A stretch of DNA of 33,157 nucleotides from CAYUTA01 sp964447605 (lineage in GTDB: Bacteria; Bacillota; Clostridia; Christensenellales; CAG-138): the NCBI GenBank assembly GCA_964447605.1, contig CAYUTA010000029.1, forward strand, positions 1 to 33,157, read 5' to 3'. Within the stretch, counting starts at the first letter, position 1. The number at the start of each line of letters is the position of its first letter. The notes under the pieces are model-generated. The model did not search any database. It had not been told where the DNA came from and saw only the letters and a list, made by a program, of their open reading frames with translations. This document shows positions 7,811-15,664 of the stretch, piece by piece. The translations under genes and the position numbers were made by a program.

Positions 7811-8335
7811 TCATTTCCTTTGGAAGCCCGAAGACCGCGCGCCATCCGTAAGCTCCATTGTGCCGAACAGACGTTCCGCATGGCGCGAAAGTACGCTCAT
7901 CAGCGGGATGCCAAGGCCAAAGCAGGCCAGCGCCTGGCCAACGCCCACATAAAGGCACGCCGTCCACAGCGGCACATCCACACCATATACCCGCACCAGC
8001 AGCAGCCCGACGGCCGCCGCGTTCAGCAGAACTGAGGGAAGCGGGGCAAAGTATCTGGAAGCGCGCGTACGCATCTGACAGGTGCAGACAGCGGCAAGCA
8101 GCGTCGCAAGGCTGCCGAGCGCCACGTCCGGTAGCGGCGCGCCCATAAGCAGATTGGAAAGCATGCATCCGATAAACAGCCCCGGGACAGCTGCCGACGT
8201 AAAGTACGGAAGCACGCACAGCGCCTCCGACACCCTGCACTGAACCAGCCCGGAGGAAATCGGCGCAAAGCAGACCGTCAGCAGCATATATAGCGAGGCA
8301 ACGGCCGCCGCGTTGACCAGGCCGCGCAGTTTCAT
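7811..8335 (-). CDS. queT: QueT-family transporter (queuosine-precursor S-component)
   Basis: A 174-residue hydrophobic protein with five or six membrane segments. The conserved stretch of QueT family S-components of ECF transporters is present: CFAPISSGLVQCRVSEAL near residues 22-39, then LPYF and GLFIGCMLSNLL. QueT members import a queuosine precursor (preQ1, preQ0 or queuine) together with a shared ECF energising module encoded elsewhere. Its ATG overlaps the stop of the upstream amidohydrolase by four bases (ATGA), so the two are translationally coupled; it is the last gene of a three-gene operon. No preQ1 riboswitch was recognised. Specificity for a queuosine precursor is a family-level inference. 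Confidence 0.83.
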   Translation of the reverse strand: MKLRGLVNAAAVASLYMLLTVCFAPISSGLVQCRVSEALCVLPYFTSAAVPGLFIGCMLSNLLMGAPLPDVALGSLATLLAAVCTCQMRTRASRYFAPLPSVLLNAAAVGLLLVRVYGVDVPLWTACLYVGVGQALACFGLGIPLMSVLSRHAERLFGTMELTDGARSSGFQRK

Positions 8336-9684
8336 ACTTGCTCCAGCAGCCGCAAGACCTCAATGCGCGCGTCCGCCGCAAGGCGTTCTTCATCGACAAA
8401 AAGCAACCTGCCGTTTTCCACTGTCTTCCTGCCGTTTACAAACACGTAATCCGCCGGCAGATGCCAGCCGACCGTTCCGAACAGGCTGGCCGGATCCGCG
8501 TCTGCGCACACCAGCTCCATGCGGTCGGTACGGATGGCAAACAGGTCGGCCGCCTTCCCGACGGCGATTTGGCCAATGTCGTCGCGGCCCAACAGCCTTG
8601 CGCTGCCGCGTGTTGCCAGCTTGAGCAGATCATAGCCCGTCGGCGCCTGATCGCCCCATGTCAGGCGGTGCAGCAAGTAGGCCACACGAATCTCATCGAG
8701 CAGATTGCTTGCGTCGTTGCTGGCGCTCCCGTCCACGGCAAGCCCCGCCGGCACGCCCAGGCCAAGCATCTCAGGGATGCGCGCCACGCCGCTCGACAGC
8801 TTCATGTTCGAACACGGACAGTGCGCAACGCCGGTTTGCGTGTCGGCCAGCGTTTTTAGTTCCGCATCGTTGAAATGGATGCCGTGGGCATAAAACACGT
8901 CGTTTCCAATGAAGTCTACGCGCTCCATATAGTCCAGCGGTCTCATGCCGAATGCTTCCAGTGTAAAACGTTCCTCATCCTTTGTTTCGCACAGATGCGT
9001 GTGCAGGCGTACGCCGTATTGGCGCGCAAGTGCGGCGCTCTGCTTCATCACATCGCCTGTAACCGAAAAGGGGGAGCACGGCGCAAGCACAATCCGCCGC
9101 ATGGAAAACCGGCCGTCGTCATGATACGTTTCAATCAACCGCCTGCTGTCGGACAGGATTTCATCCGCGGTCTGCACGACCGAATCCGGCGGCAAGCCCC
9201 CATCCTTCTGAGACAGGCTCATGCTGCCGCGCGACGCATGCATGCGTATGCCAAGCCGCTCCGCCGCGGCAAACTGCGTGCCGATCAGGTCGCCGCCGCC
9301 ATGTGGAAACACATAATGATGGTCAAAGCACGTCGTGCAGCCGTATTTCATAAGCTCGCCCATGCCGCACAGCGAACTCAGCCGCACCGTATCCTCGTTG
9401 AGATGCGCCCAGATCCCGTAAAGGGCTTTCAGCCAGTCGAACAATTCCAGCCCCTGCATGGGCGGCAGGTTGCGCGTGAAGTACTGGTACAGGTGGTGAT
9501 GCGTGTTGATCAGCCCAGGATACAGCGCAAGGCCGCTTGCGTCGATCACTTCATCCGCCTCAGCGTCAGCACGGCCGATTTGCGCAATGCATGCACCGTC
9601 GATCAATACGTCCGCATTGCGCAGGATTTCGTCGTTATCATTGCAGGTCACAATCGCAGCTACATGCTTCAACAGCGTTTTCAT
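8332..9684 (-). CDS. Amidohydrolase, 8-oxoguanine deaminase-like
   Basis: A 450-residue metal-dependent deaminase of the amidohydrolase superfamily, cytoplasmic. Metal-site motifs are in order: NTHHH (H62 and H64 as the HxH pair), the HTHLCET histidine, the FYAHGIH histidine and the catalytic aspartate in AVDGSASND. DGSASNDASNLL, the N-terminal QYFTRNLPPMQGLELFDWL region and the length fit the 8-oxoguanine/ammeline deaminase branch rather than guanine deaminase or dihydroorotase. ATG 9684 follows GGGAGGA; the open frame further upstream runs into the patatin gene. Coupling to a queuosine-precursor transporter raises the possibility of a purine-like substrate such as a deazapurine or pterin. 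Superfamily sure, substrate uncertain. Confidence 0.88.
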   Translation of the reverse strand: MKTLLKHVAAIVTCNDNDEILRNADVLIDGACIAQIGRADAEADEVIDASGLALYPGLINTHHHLYQYFTRNLPPMQGLELFDWLKALYGIWAHLNEDTVRLSSLCGMGELMKYGCTTCFDHHYVFPHGGGDLIGTQFAAAERLGIRMHASRGSMSLSQKDGGLPPDSVVQTADEILSDSRRLIETYHDDGRFSMRRIVLAPCSPFSVTGDVMKQSAALARQYGVRLHTHLCETKDEERFTLEAFGMRPLDYMERVDFIGNDVFYAHGIHFNDAELKTLADTQTGVAHCPCSNMKLSSGVARIPEMLGLGVPAGLAVDGSASNDASNLLDEIRVAYLLHRLTWGDQAPTGYDLLKLATRGSARLLGRDDIGQIAVGKAADLFAIRTDRMELVCADADPASLFGTVGWHLPADYVFVNGRKTVENGRLLFVDEERLAADARIEVLRLLEQV

Positions 9685-9737
9685 ACGTTCCTCCCGCCTA
9701 AAAGTTTCATTCTGTTCTAAGCGGCTCAGCCCTTGGA

Positions 9738-10529
9738 CTAAGCCGTTTCCGGCGTGCCTATCAGTCTGCGGATTTGCGGCAGCGCCCCGGTTGCCACCCG
9801 GCGGCCCTCTAAAATGCAGCTTTCCACCTGGTCCATCTGAAAATGGCCCTTTACATGGAGCACCTCCGGCACAAGGAGCACGTCCGCATTCTCCTGCCGC
9901 AGACTGTTCATCCGCCATTGCATGATGTTGATGGTGTGGTTCATCAACTGGTACATGTTCATGCCCGAAACATCCGTTTCCCCACCATGATAACCGACGT
10001 CTACCGCAATCACCACGTCCATGCCGCGGTCACGCAACGCTTTGACGGGCACGCGCTCGATCACACCTCCGTCAATATAGGTTTTTCCGTTGAGGCGGAC
10101 GGGTTCAAAGATCGCCGGAATGGACATGCTTGCGCGCACGGCCTTATGCAGATAACCGTTTTCCAGCACATCGAGCCTGCCGTGTTCGGCATCCACGGCA
10201 ACGCAGCAAAACGGCGTTTTCGTCTGCGCAAAGGTTTTGTTGTGCGTAAAAACTTTAAGCACCTCCTGCAGGCGGTTGCCTTTGATCAGCCCTGAGCCAA
10301 AGGGGCCGTGTAAATCCAGATAATTGCGGATGTTCATGGTATTAAGGTATCTTTGCAGCAGACGCATGTCGCTGCCGACGCTGTATATCGCACCGATAAT
10401 GGCCCCCATACTGCTGCCTGCGATCATATCGACCGGAATCCGGTTCTCTTCGAGCACCTGCAGCACGCCGATGTGCGCAAAGCCCTTCGTACTGCCCGCG
10501 CCCAGCGCAAGGCCGACCTTTTTATGCAT
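9738..10529 (-). CDS. Patatin-like phospholipase (RssA/YlbK type)
   Basis: A 263-residue serine acyl hydrolase. The oxyanion loop GAGSTKG is at residues 10-16, the nucleophile elbow GSSMG has S40, and the dyad aspartate is D153 in YIDGGV. The length and absence of a signal peptide match small cytoplasmic bacterial patatins. ATG 10529 follows GGAGGA; the frame extends nine codons further upstream without an RBS. It is the first gene of an operon, 53 nt ahead of the amidohydrolase. A TATAAT lies about 45 bp upstream of the ATG, though the -35 is poor. Its lipid substrate and relation to the deaminase and transporter are unknown. Confidence 0.92.
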   Translation of the reverse strand: MHKKVGLALGAGSTKGFAHIGVLQVLEENRIPVDMIAGSSMGAIIGAIYSVGSDMRLLQRYLNTMNIRNYLDLHGPFGSGLIKGNRLQEVLKVFTHNKTFAQTKTPFCCVAVDAEHGRLDVLENGYLHKAVRASMSIPAIFEPVRLNGKTYIDGGVIERVPVKALRDRGMDVVIAVDVGYHGGETDVSGMNMYQLMNHTINIMQWRMNSLRQENADVLLVPEVLHVKGHFQMDQVESCILEGRRVATGALPQIRRLIGTPETA

Positions 10530-10714
10530 AAGCGATTCCTCCGCATATTTTTGCAAAATGACTGATATGAATTATACCACAGCTTACGTCCGGACGGACA
10601 CCCTTTTGTTTTAAGCCGCTCGACGGCAATTTTAACCGGACAATCCGCTTTTGGGGCAAGAGCACCCACGGCGCAAAACGGCGCTTTATATACAAAGCTA
10701 TCTGGAGTGATGCG

Positions 10715-11755
10715 ATGAAACGTCTCATGCCCGCCGTGCTGATCGGCATGTGTGTATTGCTGCTTGCCTGTTCAAAGGAAGCACTTGACAGCGCCGCCGA
10801 GGCGCTCTCCCTGTGGTGGACGCGCGTGCTGCCCGCGTTGTTTCCCTTCTATGTTCTGACTTCTCTGATGAACCGCTTCGGGCTGTTGAACAGCCTGCAG
10901 AAGCGCCTACGCTCGCCCTTTTTGCCGTGTTTTCTACTCGGCGCAGTCGCAGGCTATCCCACCGGCGCGCGCATCTGCCGCATGCTTGGACGCGAGGACT
11001 ATGCCGTCTGCTGCAATCTTTGCAGCCCCATGTTTTTGCTCGGCGTGGTTGCCGTGGGCACGTGCGGCAATGCCGGGATGTTTTGGCCGCTCGCCATCGC
11101 GCACTATGGCAGCGCCCTGATTCTGTTTGCGCTGCATGGCCTTTTCGGCGGCCGGCCCGCACCCGATGCGCCTGCGCCCGCGCCGCCTCTGCCCGTTCCG
11201 GAAGGCGGCATGATGGCTGATATCACAGCCGGCATGCAAGCCATGCTCAGCATCGGCGGCTGCATCGTCTTTTTTTATGTTCCGGTCAATACGCTGCTGA
11301 CCGTGGCGCTGCACGGCCGTCTTCCCATGCTTTCAACCACGTTCATCGGCATTGCGGAGCTGACAAGCGGCTGCCGGCATGCCGCCGAACTGGGTCTCCC
11401 GATCAATGTGCTGTCAGGCTTTCTGGCGTTTTTTGTGACGTTTGGCGGGCTTTGCGTGTTTGCGCAGGCAATGCTCGTCGCCGGGTTGGAACGTCCGGGC
11501 GAATATCTCCTTGGCAAGGTTGCGCAGGGCTGCCTCGCGGCAATTCTTGCATATCTGCTTACCCCGTTGTTTGTTGATACATCCGTAACCGCGCTCAGCA
11601 ATACGGCGCAGCCCTACGCGCAGAACGCACTCATTGGCCTGACATTTTTGGTTTCCGCCTGCGTGGGACTTGTCGGCTGTTATCTGCTCGCGCTTGTTGT
11701 ACGGCGTCCGGCGCATACAAAAAGTCCCCGGAGCATACGCGCCGGGGACGCCTGA
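10715..11755 (+). CDS. YlbJ-like sporulation integral membrane protein
   Basis: A 346-residue polytopic membrane protein. GAVAGYPTGARICRMLG (near residues 76-92) and a second membrane block containing the IAELTSGCRHA segment match the YlbJ/nucleoside-recognition family, whose Bacillus member is needed for spore cortex formation and is made in the mother cell. A proline/alanine-rich linker (about residues 148-163) separates the two membrane halves. ATG 10715 has GGAG 7 nt upstream. It is monocistronic and convergent with groEL, whose terminator hairpin lies within its last codons. A nucleoside-transport-like role cannot be excluded. Confidence 0.8.
   Translation: MKRLMPAVLIGMCVLLLACSKEALDSAAEALSLWWTRVLPALFPFYVLTSLMNRFGLLNSLQKRLRSPFLPCFLLGAVAGYPTGARICRMLGREDYAVCCNLCSPMFLLGVVAVGTCGNAGMFWPLAIAHYGSALILFALHGLFGGRPAPDAPAPAPPLPVPEGGMMADITAGMQAMLSIGGCIVFFYVPVNTLLTVALHGRLPMLSTTFIGIAELTSGCRHAAELGLPINVLSGFLAFFVTFGGLCVFAQAMLVAGLERPGEYLLGKVAQGCLAAILAYLLTPLFVDTSVTALSNTAQPYAQNALIGLTFLVSACVGLVGCYLLALVVRRPAHTKSPRSIRAGDA
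11717..11749 (-). terminator. Terminator of groES-groEL, overlapping the ylbJ-like 3' end
   Basis: A perfect 8-bp stem GTCCCCGG/CCGGGGAC (11724-11731 and 11742-11749) is followed on the minus strand by TTTTTGT. It lies inside the last codons of the convergent membrane-protein gene. Confidence 0.8.
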
Positions 11756-11789
11756 TTTACCGATTTTCAATTATACGGGCGAACGACCG

Positions 11790-13424
11790 TTAATACATGC
11801 CGCCGCCCATGCCGCCGTCCATGCCGGGGGCTACCGGAGCGGGAGGCGTGGGAATGTCTGCAACGAGACTTTCGGTGGTCAGCACCATGGCCGCGACAGA
11901 CGCGGCATTCTGCAGCGCGCTGCGCACAACCTTGGTCGGATCAATGATGCCGTCTTCCTCCAGCATGACATACCTGTCGGTTGCGGCATTGTACCCAAAG
12001 CCCGCTTTCTTCTCGCGCTTGATGTTCTCGATGACCACGGAACCATCCACGCCCGCGTTGATGGCGATCTGGCGAACGGGTTCCTCAAGCGCGCGCAGCA
12101 CGATCTGTACGCCGGTCTTCTTATCGCCCTCGGCCTCCTCCGCCAGCTTGGCGACACGGCCGATCACGTTGATTAACGCAACGCCGCCGCCAGGCACGAT
12201 TCCTTCTTCCACCGCCGCGCGGGTTGCGTTGAGCGCGTCCTCAATGCGCAGCTTGATCTCCTTCATTTCAATCTCGGTGGCCGCGCCAACCGCAATGACC
12301 GCTACGCCGCCCGCCAGCTTGGCCAAGCGCTCCTGCAGCTTCTCCTTGTCATAATCAGAGGTTGTCTCCTCGATCTGCGCGCGGATGGACTTGATGCGCG
12401 CCTCAATCTCCTTGGAGTCGCCGGCGCCTTCGACAATGGTCGTGTTCTCCTTGTCAACCTTAACCTGGCGCGCGGTGCCGAGCTGCGAAAGCTTGGTCTC
12501 CTTAAGGTCGAGACCCAACTCCTCGCTGATGACCTCTCCGCCGGTCAGGATTGCGATATCCTGCAGCATAGCCTTTCTGCGGTCGCCAAAGCCGGGCGCC
12601 TTGACGGCAACGCAGGTGAAGGTGCCCCGCAGCTTATTGACGATGAGCGTCGCAAGCGCTTCACCTTCCACATCCTCGGCGATGATGAGAAGTTTTTTGC
12701 TCTGCTGTGCAACCTGCTCGAGCAGCGGCAGAATCTCCTGAATGTTGCTGATCTTTTTTTCGGTGATAAGAATCAGCGGGTTGTCGAGCACCGCTTCCAT
12801 CTTGTCGGTATCGGTCACCATATATGCCGAGGCATAGCCGCGGTCGAACTGCATGCCCTCGACGATCTTGAGCTCGGTTTTCATCGTCTTGCTCTCTTCA
12901 ACGGTGATGACGCCGTCGTTGCCGACCTTCTCCATGGCATCGGAGACCAGCTGGCCAACATTTTCCTCGCCCGCCGAAATGGCCGCAACCTGCGCGATGG
13001 CCTGCTTGCTGCCAACGGACTTGCTCATATCCTTGAGTCCCGCAACCGCTTCGTCCACGGCCGCCTCAATGCCACGCCGCAGTATCATCGGATTTGCGCC
13101 CGCAGCGACGTTTTTCATGCCCTCACGCACGATGGCCTGCGCCAGCAGCGTTGCGGTAGTCGTGCCGTCGCCCGCCACATCGTTTGTTTTGGTGGCGACT
13201 TCCTTAACGAGCTGCGCGCCCATGTTTTCAAACGCGTCTTCCAGCTCAATCTCCTTGGCAATGGTCACGCCGTCGTTGGTAATCAGCGGCGCGCCGTATT
13301 TCTTATCGAGCACCACGTTGCGGCCCTTGGGTCCAAGGGTGATTTTTACGGTGTTGGCCAGCTGGTTTAACCCAGTTTCCAGCGCGCGGCGCGCTTCTTC
13401 GCCATATTTCAACTGCTTTGCCAT
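11790..13424 (-). CDS. groEL: 60 kDa chaperonin GroEL
   Basis: The 544-residue cytoplasmic chaperonin forms the double-ring folding chamber with GroES as lid. Diagnostic segments are all present: LGPKGRNVVLDKKYGAP near the N-terminus, the ATP-binding GDGTTTATLLAQ, and the glycine/methionine-rich tail GGMGGGMY. Length is as expected. The ATG follows AAAGGAGGG. It lies 19 nt downstream of groES in a two-gene operon under CIRCE/HrcA control, ending at a strong terminator. Confidence 0.99.
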   Translation of the reverse strand: MAKQLKYGEEARRALETGLNQLANTVKITLGPKGRNVVLDKKYGAPLITNDGVTIAKEIELEDAFENMGAQLVKEVATKTNDVAGDGTTTATLLAQAIVREGMKNVAAGANPMILRRGIEAAVDEAVAGLKDMSKSVGSKQAIAQVAAISAGEENVGQLVSDAMEKVGNDGVITVEESKTMKTELKIVEGMQFDRGYASAYMVTDTDKMEAVLDNPLILITEKKISNIQEILPLLEQVAQQSKKLLIIAEDVEGEALATLIVNKLRGTFTCVAVKAPGFGDRRKAMLQDIAILTGGEVISEELGLDLKETKLSQLGTARQVKVDKENTTIVEGAGDSKEIEARIKSIRAQIEETTSDYDKEKLQERLAKLAGGVAVIAVGAATEIEMKEIKLRIEDALNATRAAVEEGIVPGGGVALINVIGRVAKLAEEAEGDKKTGVQIVLRALEEPVRQIAINAGVDGSVVIENIKREKKAGFGYNAATDRYVMLEEDGIIDPTKVVRSALQNAASVAAMVLTTESLVADIPTPPAPVAPGMDGGMGGGMY

Positions 13425-13443
13425 GATTGATTCCCTCCTTTAA

Positions 13444-13728
13444 TTATTCCACGACCGCAAGAATGTCATTCTGACGGACAACGATGTACTCCGTATCGTC
13501 GAGCTTAACCTCGGTGCCGGCATACTTGGAGTAGATAACCCGTTCGCCGACCTTGACATGCATGGTGATCTCCTTGCCCTCAACCACGCCGCCGGGGCCA
13601 ACCGCGACGACTTCCGCCATCTGGGGCTTCTCTTTGGCGCTTCCGGGGAGCACAATGCCGCCCTTGGTCACTTCTTCGGTCTCGATGCTCTTAAGAACAA
13701 CGCGATCTGCCAATGGTTTGAGTTTCAT
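13444..13728 (-). CDS. groES: 10 kDa co-chaperonin GroES
   Basis: The 94-residue co-chaperonin caps GroEL. It begins MKLKPLADRVVLK, contains the glycine-rich mobile-loop region around EEVTKGGIVLPGSAKEKPQ and ends in the typical YIVVRQNDILAVVE. First gene of the groESL operon; a consensus promoter and a CIRCE element lie in the 100 bp upstream. Confidence 0.99.
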   Translation of the reverse strand: MKLKPLADRVVLKSIETEEVTKGGIVLPGSAKEKPQMAEVVAVGPGGVVEGKEITMHVKVGERVIYSKYAGTEVKLDDTEYIVVRQNDILAVVE

Positions 13729-13777
13729 AATGATGGACGCCTCCTGTCATGATACTTTTTTCGTTAAATTGTTTTTG

Positions 13778-13804
13778 TTAGCACTCTATTTTGTTGAGTG
13801 CTAA
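13778..13804. promoter_or_regulatory. CIRCE operator (HrcA site)
   Basis: TTAGCACTC (13778-13786), a 9-nt spacer and GAGTGCTAA (13796-13804) form the exact CIRCE inverted repeat. It lies between the groES promoter and its ATG, so the operon should be repressed by HrcA and induced by heat. Confidence 0.98.
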
Positions 13805-13815
13805 TCACGATGCTT

Positions 13816-13843
13816 ATTATACCACGCTTTGCCTGCAAGTCAA
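13816..13843 (-). promoter_or_regulatory. groESL promoter
   Basis: On the minus strand TTGACT (complement 13838-13843) and TATAAT (complement 13816-13821) are 16 bp apart, directly upstream of CIRCE. Confidence 0.85.
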
Positions 13844-13916
13844 TTCATAAATTGAAACGAAAATGTGAAAATCTATTTTACCCTCTGCAGGCCTTGCTAT
13901 GCGCCGGTTGCTTTGC

Positions 13917-13990
13917 AAAACCATCCTCATGGTTTTTTTCCGGCTTTGGCGGCATGTGTGCCGGAACCGATGAAATCCGAAGGATTTTTT
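13917..13990 (+). other. Cluster of three hairpins with T tracts in an intergenic region
   Basis: AAAACCA/TGGTTTT (13917-13923/13930-13936) runs into seven T. It is followed by TTCCGGC/GCCGGAA (7 bp, 15-nt loop), then AAATCC-gaa-GGATTT running into T residues to about 13991. No gene reads into the region on the plus strand: groES diverges and rpsT starts at 14170. It could be the end of a small RNA or an old terminator pair. Confidence 0.3.
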
Positions 13991-14040
13991 TCCTGTAGGT
14001 TTGCGCCCGGAAATGTTTAAGGCGACCCCGCATCGTTCTT

Positions 14041-14112
14041 ATGCAAACGCGTAGAAATGCAGAATTCATGCGTTTGCCCTGAAATACGGGAAAATTTCGC
14101 TTGCAAACGCAT
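14041..14112. repeat. Three copies of GCAAACGC around the rpsT promoter
   Basis: ATGCAAACGC at 14041-14050, its inverted form ATGCGTTTGC at 14068-14077 and GCAAACGCAT at 14103-14112. The last copy overlaps the rpsT -35 box. The second and third are perfect 10-bp inverted copies. This looks like an operator array for an unknown regulator. Confidence 0.5.
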
Positions 14113-14129
14113 AACCAATATGGTAGAAT
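14101..14129 (+). promoter_or_regulatory. rpsT promoter
   Basis: TTGCAA (14101-14106) and TAGAAT (14124-14129) are 17 bp apart; transcription would start near 14136, about 34 nt before the start codon. Confidence 0.7.
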
Positions 14130-14465
14130 GTCATCTGTTCGAGTGAATTTTTACAGGGGGTGAAATGTTTTGGCAAACATCAAGTCTGCAATCAAGCGCA
14201 TTGGCGTTACGGAAAAGCAGAATCTGAACAACCGCATGGTTAAGTCTGAGATGAAGACGACCATCCGCCGTTTCGACGAAGCTTTGAAGTCCGAAGACGC
14301 CGCCGCTGTCGATAAAGCATATTTGACGGCTGTCAGCACGGTCGATCAGGCTGCCGGTAAAGGCGTGATCCACAAAAATGCTGCCAACCGCAAAAAAGCG
14401 CAGCTTGCAAAAAAGCGCGCCGCCGCGCAATGACCTCTGTTTCGATGACATTCTACCATAATGGT
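14114..14465. repeat. 21-bp inverted repeat flanking rpsT
   Basis: The 21 bases at 14114-14134 recur inverted at 14445-14465 with 20 of 21 identical; the inner 15 bases (14120-14134 and 14445-14459) are perfect. The left arm contains the rpsT -10 element, and the right arm lies just after the stop codon. Confidence 0.75.
14170..14433 (+). CDS. rpsT: 30S ribosomal protein S20
   Basis: The 87-residue primary 16S rRNA-binding protein begins (M)ANIKSAIKRI, contains RMVKSEMKTTIRRF and ends with a lysine/alanine-rich tail, all typical of S20. The TTG start at 14170 is fixed by the conserved N-terminus and the AGGGGGTGA ribosome site 7 nt upstream. An overlapping ATG at 14165 is out of frame. rpsT is monocistronic, with its own promoter and terminator, and is bracketed by a 21-bp inverted repeat. 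A non-ATG start is itself a regulatory feature of S20 genes in some bacteria. Confidence 0.98.
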   Translation: MANIKSAIKRIGVTEKQNLNNRMVKSEMKTTIRRFDEALKSEDAAAVDKAYLTAVSTVDQAAGKGVIHKNAANRKKAQLAKKRAAAQ

Positions 14466-14483
14466 AACAGCGCTTTTCGAAAG

Positions 14484-14517
14484 CGGGCGTATCCGGCGAT
14501 ATGCCCGTTTATTTTTT
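14484..14517 (+). terminator. rpsT terminator
   Basis: A 9-bp stem (14484-14492 with 14499-14507, one G-U pair) with a 6-nt loop is followed by TTTATTTTTT. A smaller CGCTTT/AAAGCG hairpin precedes it at 14471-14485. Confidence 0.85.
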
Positions 14518-14535
14518 ATATTTTATTAGCGCGCT

Positions 14536-15130
14536 CTACAGGGTTCTTCCCGCACACGATCTGCAAAACGCCTTCCTTACGACCAGAATTTCTTCCATTG
14601 ACAGGCGCTCCTTTTGCGCAAAGGTCATCCGCACGATATACGGCACAAAATCGATGATACGCCAGAAGCTTTCAAAACCAAAGGATCAATCATAATAATT
14701 TAAAAGATTGTGGACAGCGCCGTTCCATGCGTGCCAAGAAGGAATATCTCGCGCGCATGTGCTTCCAATCGCTCGGTCAGCCCCGCAATGTTCCGTGTTT
14801 GCACCATATTGAGCGATTCGCCGTCGTCCTCATGGCAATTAAAATCCGCCCACCGCGTCATCAGCCATTCATACGTATTGCCGCCGCAGCTTTCACGCTC
14901 GCGGAAGCGTTCGTCGATTTGAATGGTTCACCCATGCGCCTCCGCGCAAGGACGGATGGGGTCCAGGCAGCGTTGATCGGGGCTGCAAAAGCAGCGGTCC
15001 AGCTTTATATCGGCCAGCGCCTTTGTCAAAAGCTCGCTGTCGGCCATACCCTCGGCAGTCAGCGGACGGGTACGATCAGCCAAAAGCCATGCATCGGCTG
15101 CGCATGGCGCACAAAATATACGGTGGTCAT
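14536..15130 (-). pseudogene. Decayed histidine phosphatase (phosphoglycerate-mutase family)
   Basis: Conceptual translation across interruptions gives about 198 codons of a histidine phosphatase. It opens MTTVYFVRHAQP (catalytic RHA-type motif), then RPLTAEGMADSELL, CSPDQRCLD, DERFRERE, GTHGTALS with the second catalytic histidine, and FWRIIDFVPYIVRM. Four lesions are visible: a one-base loss near 15095, an in-frame TGA at 14928-14930, TAA at 14700-14702 with a frameshift, and TGA at 14686-14688. The ATG at 15130 keeps an RBS (GGGAG) 9 nt after the DUF4364 stop, so it was once the next operon gene. Several independent lesions argue for real decay rather than sequencing error. Confidence 0.85.
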
Positions 15131-15139
15131 AGCTCTCCC

Positions 15140-15664
15140 CTATTTCAACAATTCCGCCAGGAGATTTGCATAGATTCCTTCGGAAGCGACAGGCCAGTTG
15201 CCGCGGATTTTTTGCGCCATGCTCCGCGAGGCAACCTGCATCGATATGGTTAAAATAACCCGGTCGTGCTCCTGCGCCCGGAGTTCTACGAGATATGCGC
15301 CGCTCTCCTGCTCCTGCATGGCCGAAACCAACTGCGTTTCCTCCACCATCTGCGTGCGGTTTGCATCCGCATAGGCGGAAAGCTTTTCACGCAGCGAATG
15401 CGGCAGGCTCTCGCCAAACATTTTCAGGCACTCCTCCCCGCGTACCGTAACGCGGTAACCCTGTCCGAACGTACGCGGAATCGCAGCCACAAAACCATCT
15501 TCCTCAAGATCGTGCATGGCCGGTTGAAAATCAAAATAATCCATGCAGTCATTCTCGATCATCGCGCGATAGAGCTGCTCACGCGTGATATCCAGAGCGC
15601 TCGTCTTGACAAAATACAGGATCGACAGCTTATCCTTCGTAACTCCCTGTGCAAAAATAGGCAT
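15140..15664 (-). CDS. DUF4364 family protein
   Basis: The 174-residue product matches the clostridial DUF4364 family: TKDKLSILYFVKTSALDITREQLYRAM at the start, then MDYFDFQPAMHDLEEDGFV, a winged-helix-like N-terminal half, and a C-terminal ligand- or dimer-like domain. The family is uncharacterised; the winged-helix character suggests a transcriptional regulator. ATG 15664 is set by AAGGAGAG 7 nt upstream; the open frame continues upstream through a GC-rich leader without a better start. It preceded the now broken phosphatase gene. Confidence 0.85.
   Translation of the reverse strand: MPIFAQGVTKDKLSILYFVKTSALDITREQLYRAMIENDCMDYFDFQPAMHDLEEDGFVAAIPRTFGQGYRVTVRGEECLKMFGESLPHSLREKLSAYADANRTQMVEETQLVSAMQEQESGAYLVELRAQEHDRVILTISMQVASRSMAQKIRGNWPVASEGIYANLLAELLK

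Noticed and set aside
7530..7952. Plus-strand frame overlapping the end of the CPBP gene
   Set aside because: It overlaps the real queT-like gene in antisense, and the translation lacks family features.
14928..14930. In-frame TGA read as selenocysteine or recoded in the phosphatase
   Set aside because: The family has no selenocysteine at this place, other stops and frameshifts are present, and TGA ends intact genes nearby.
14727..15173. Plus-strand open frame of 148 codons
   Set aside because: It is antisense to the histidine phosphatase pseudogene; its protein has no recognisable features.
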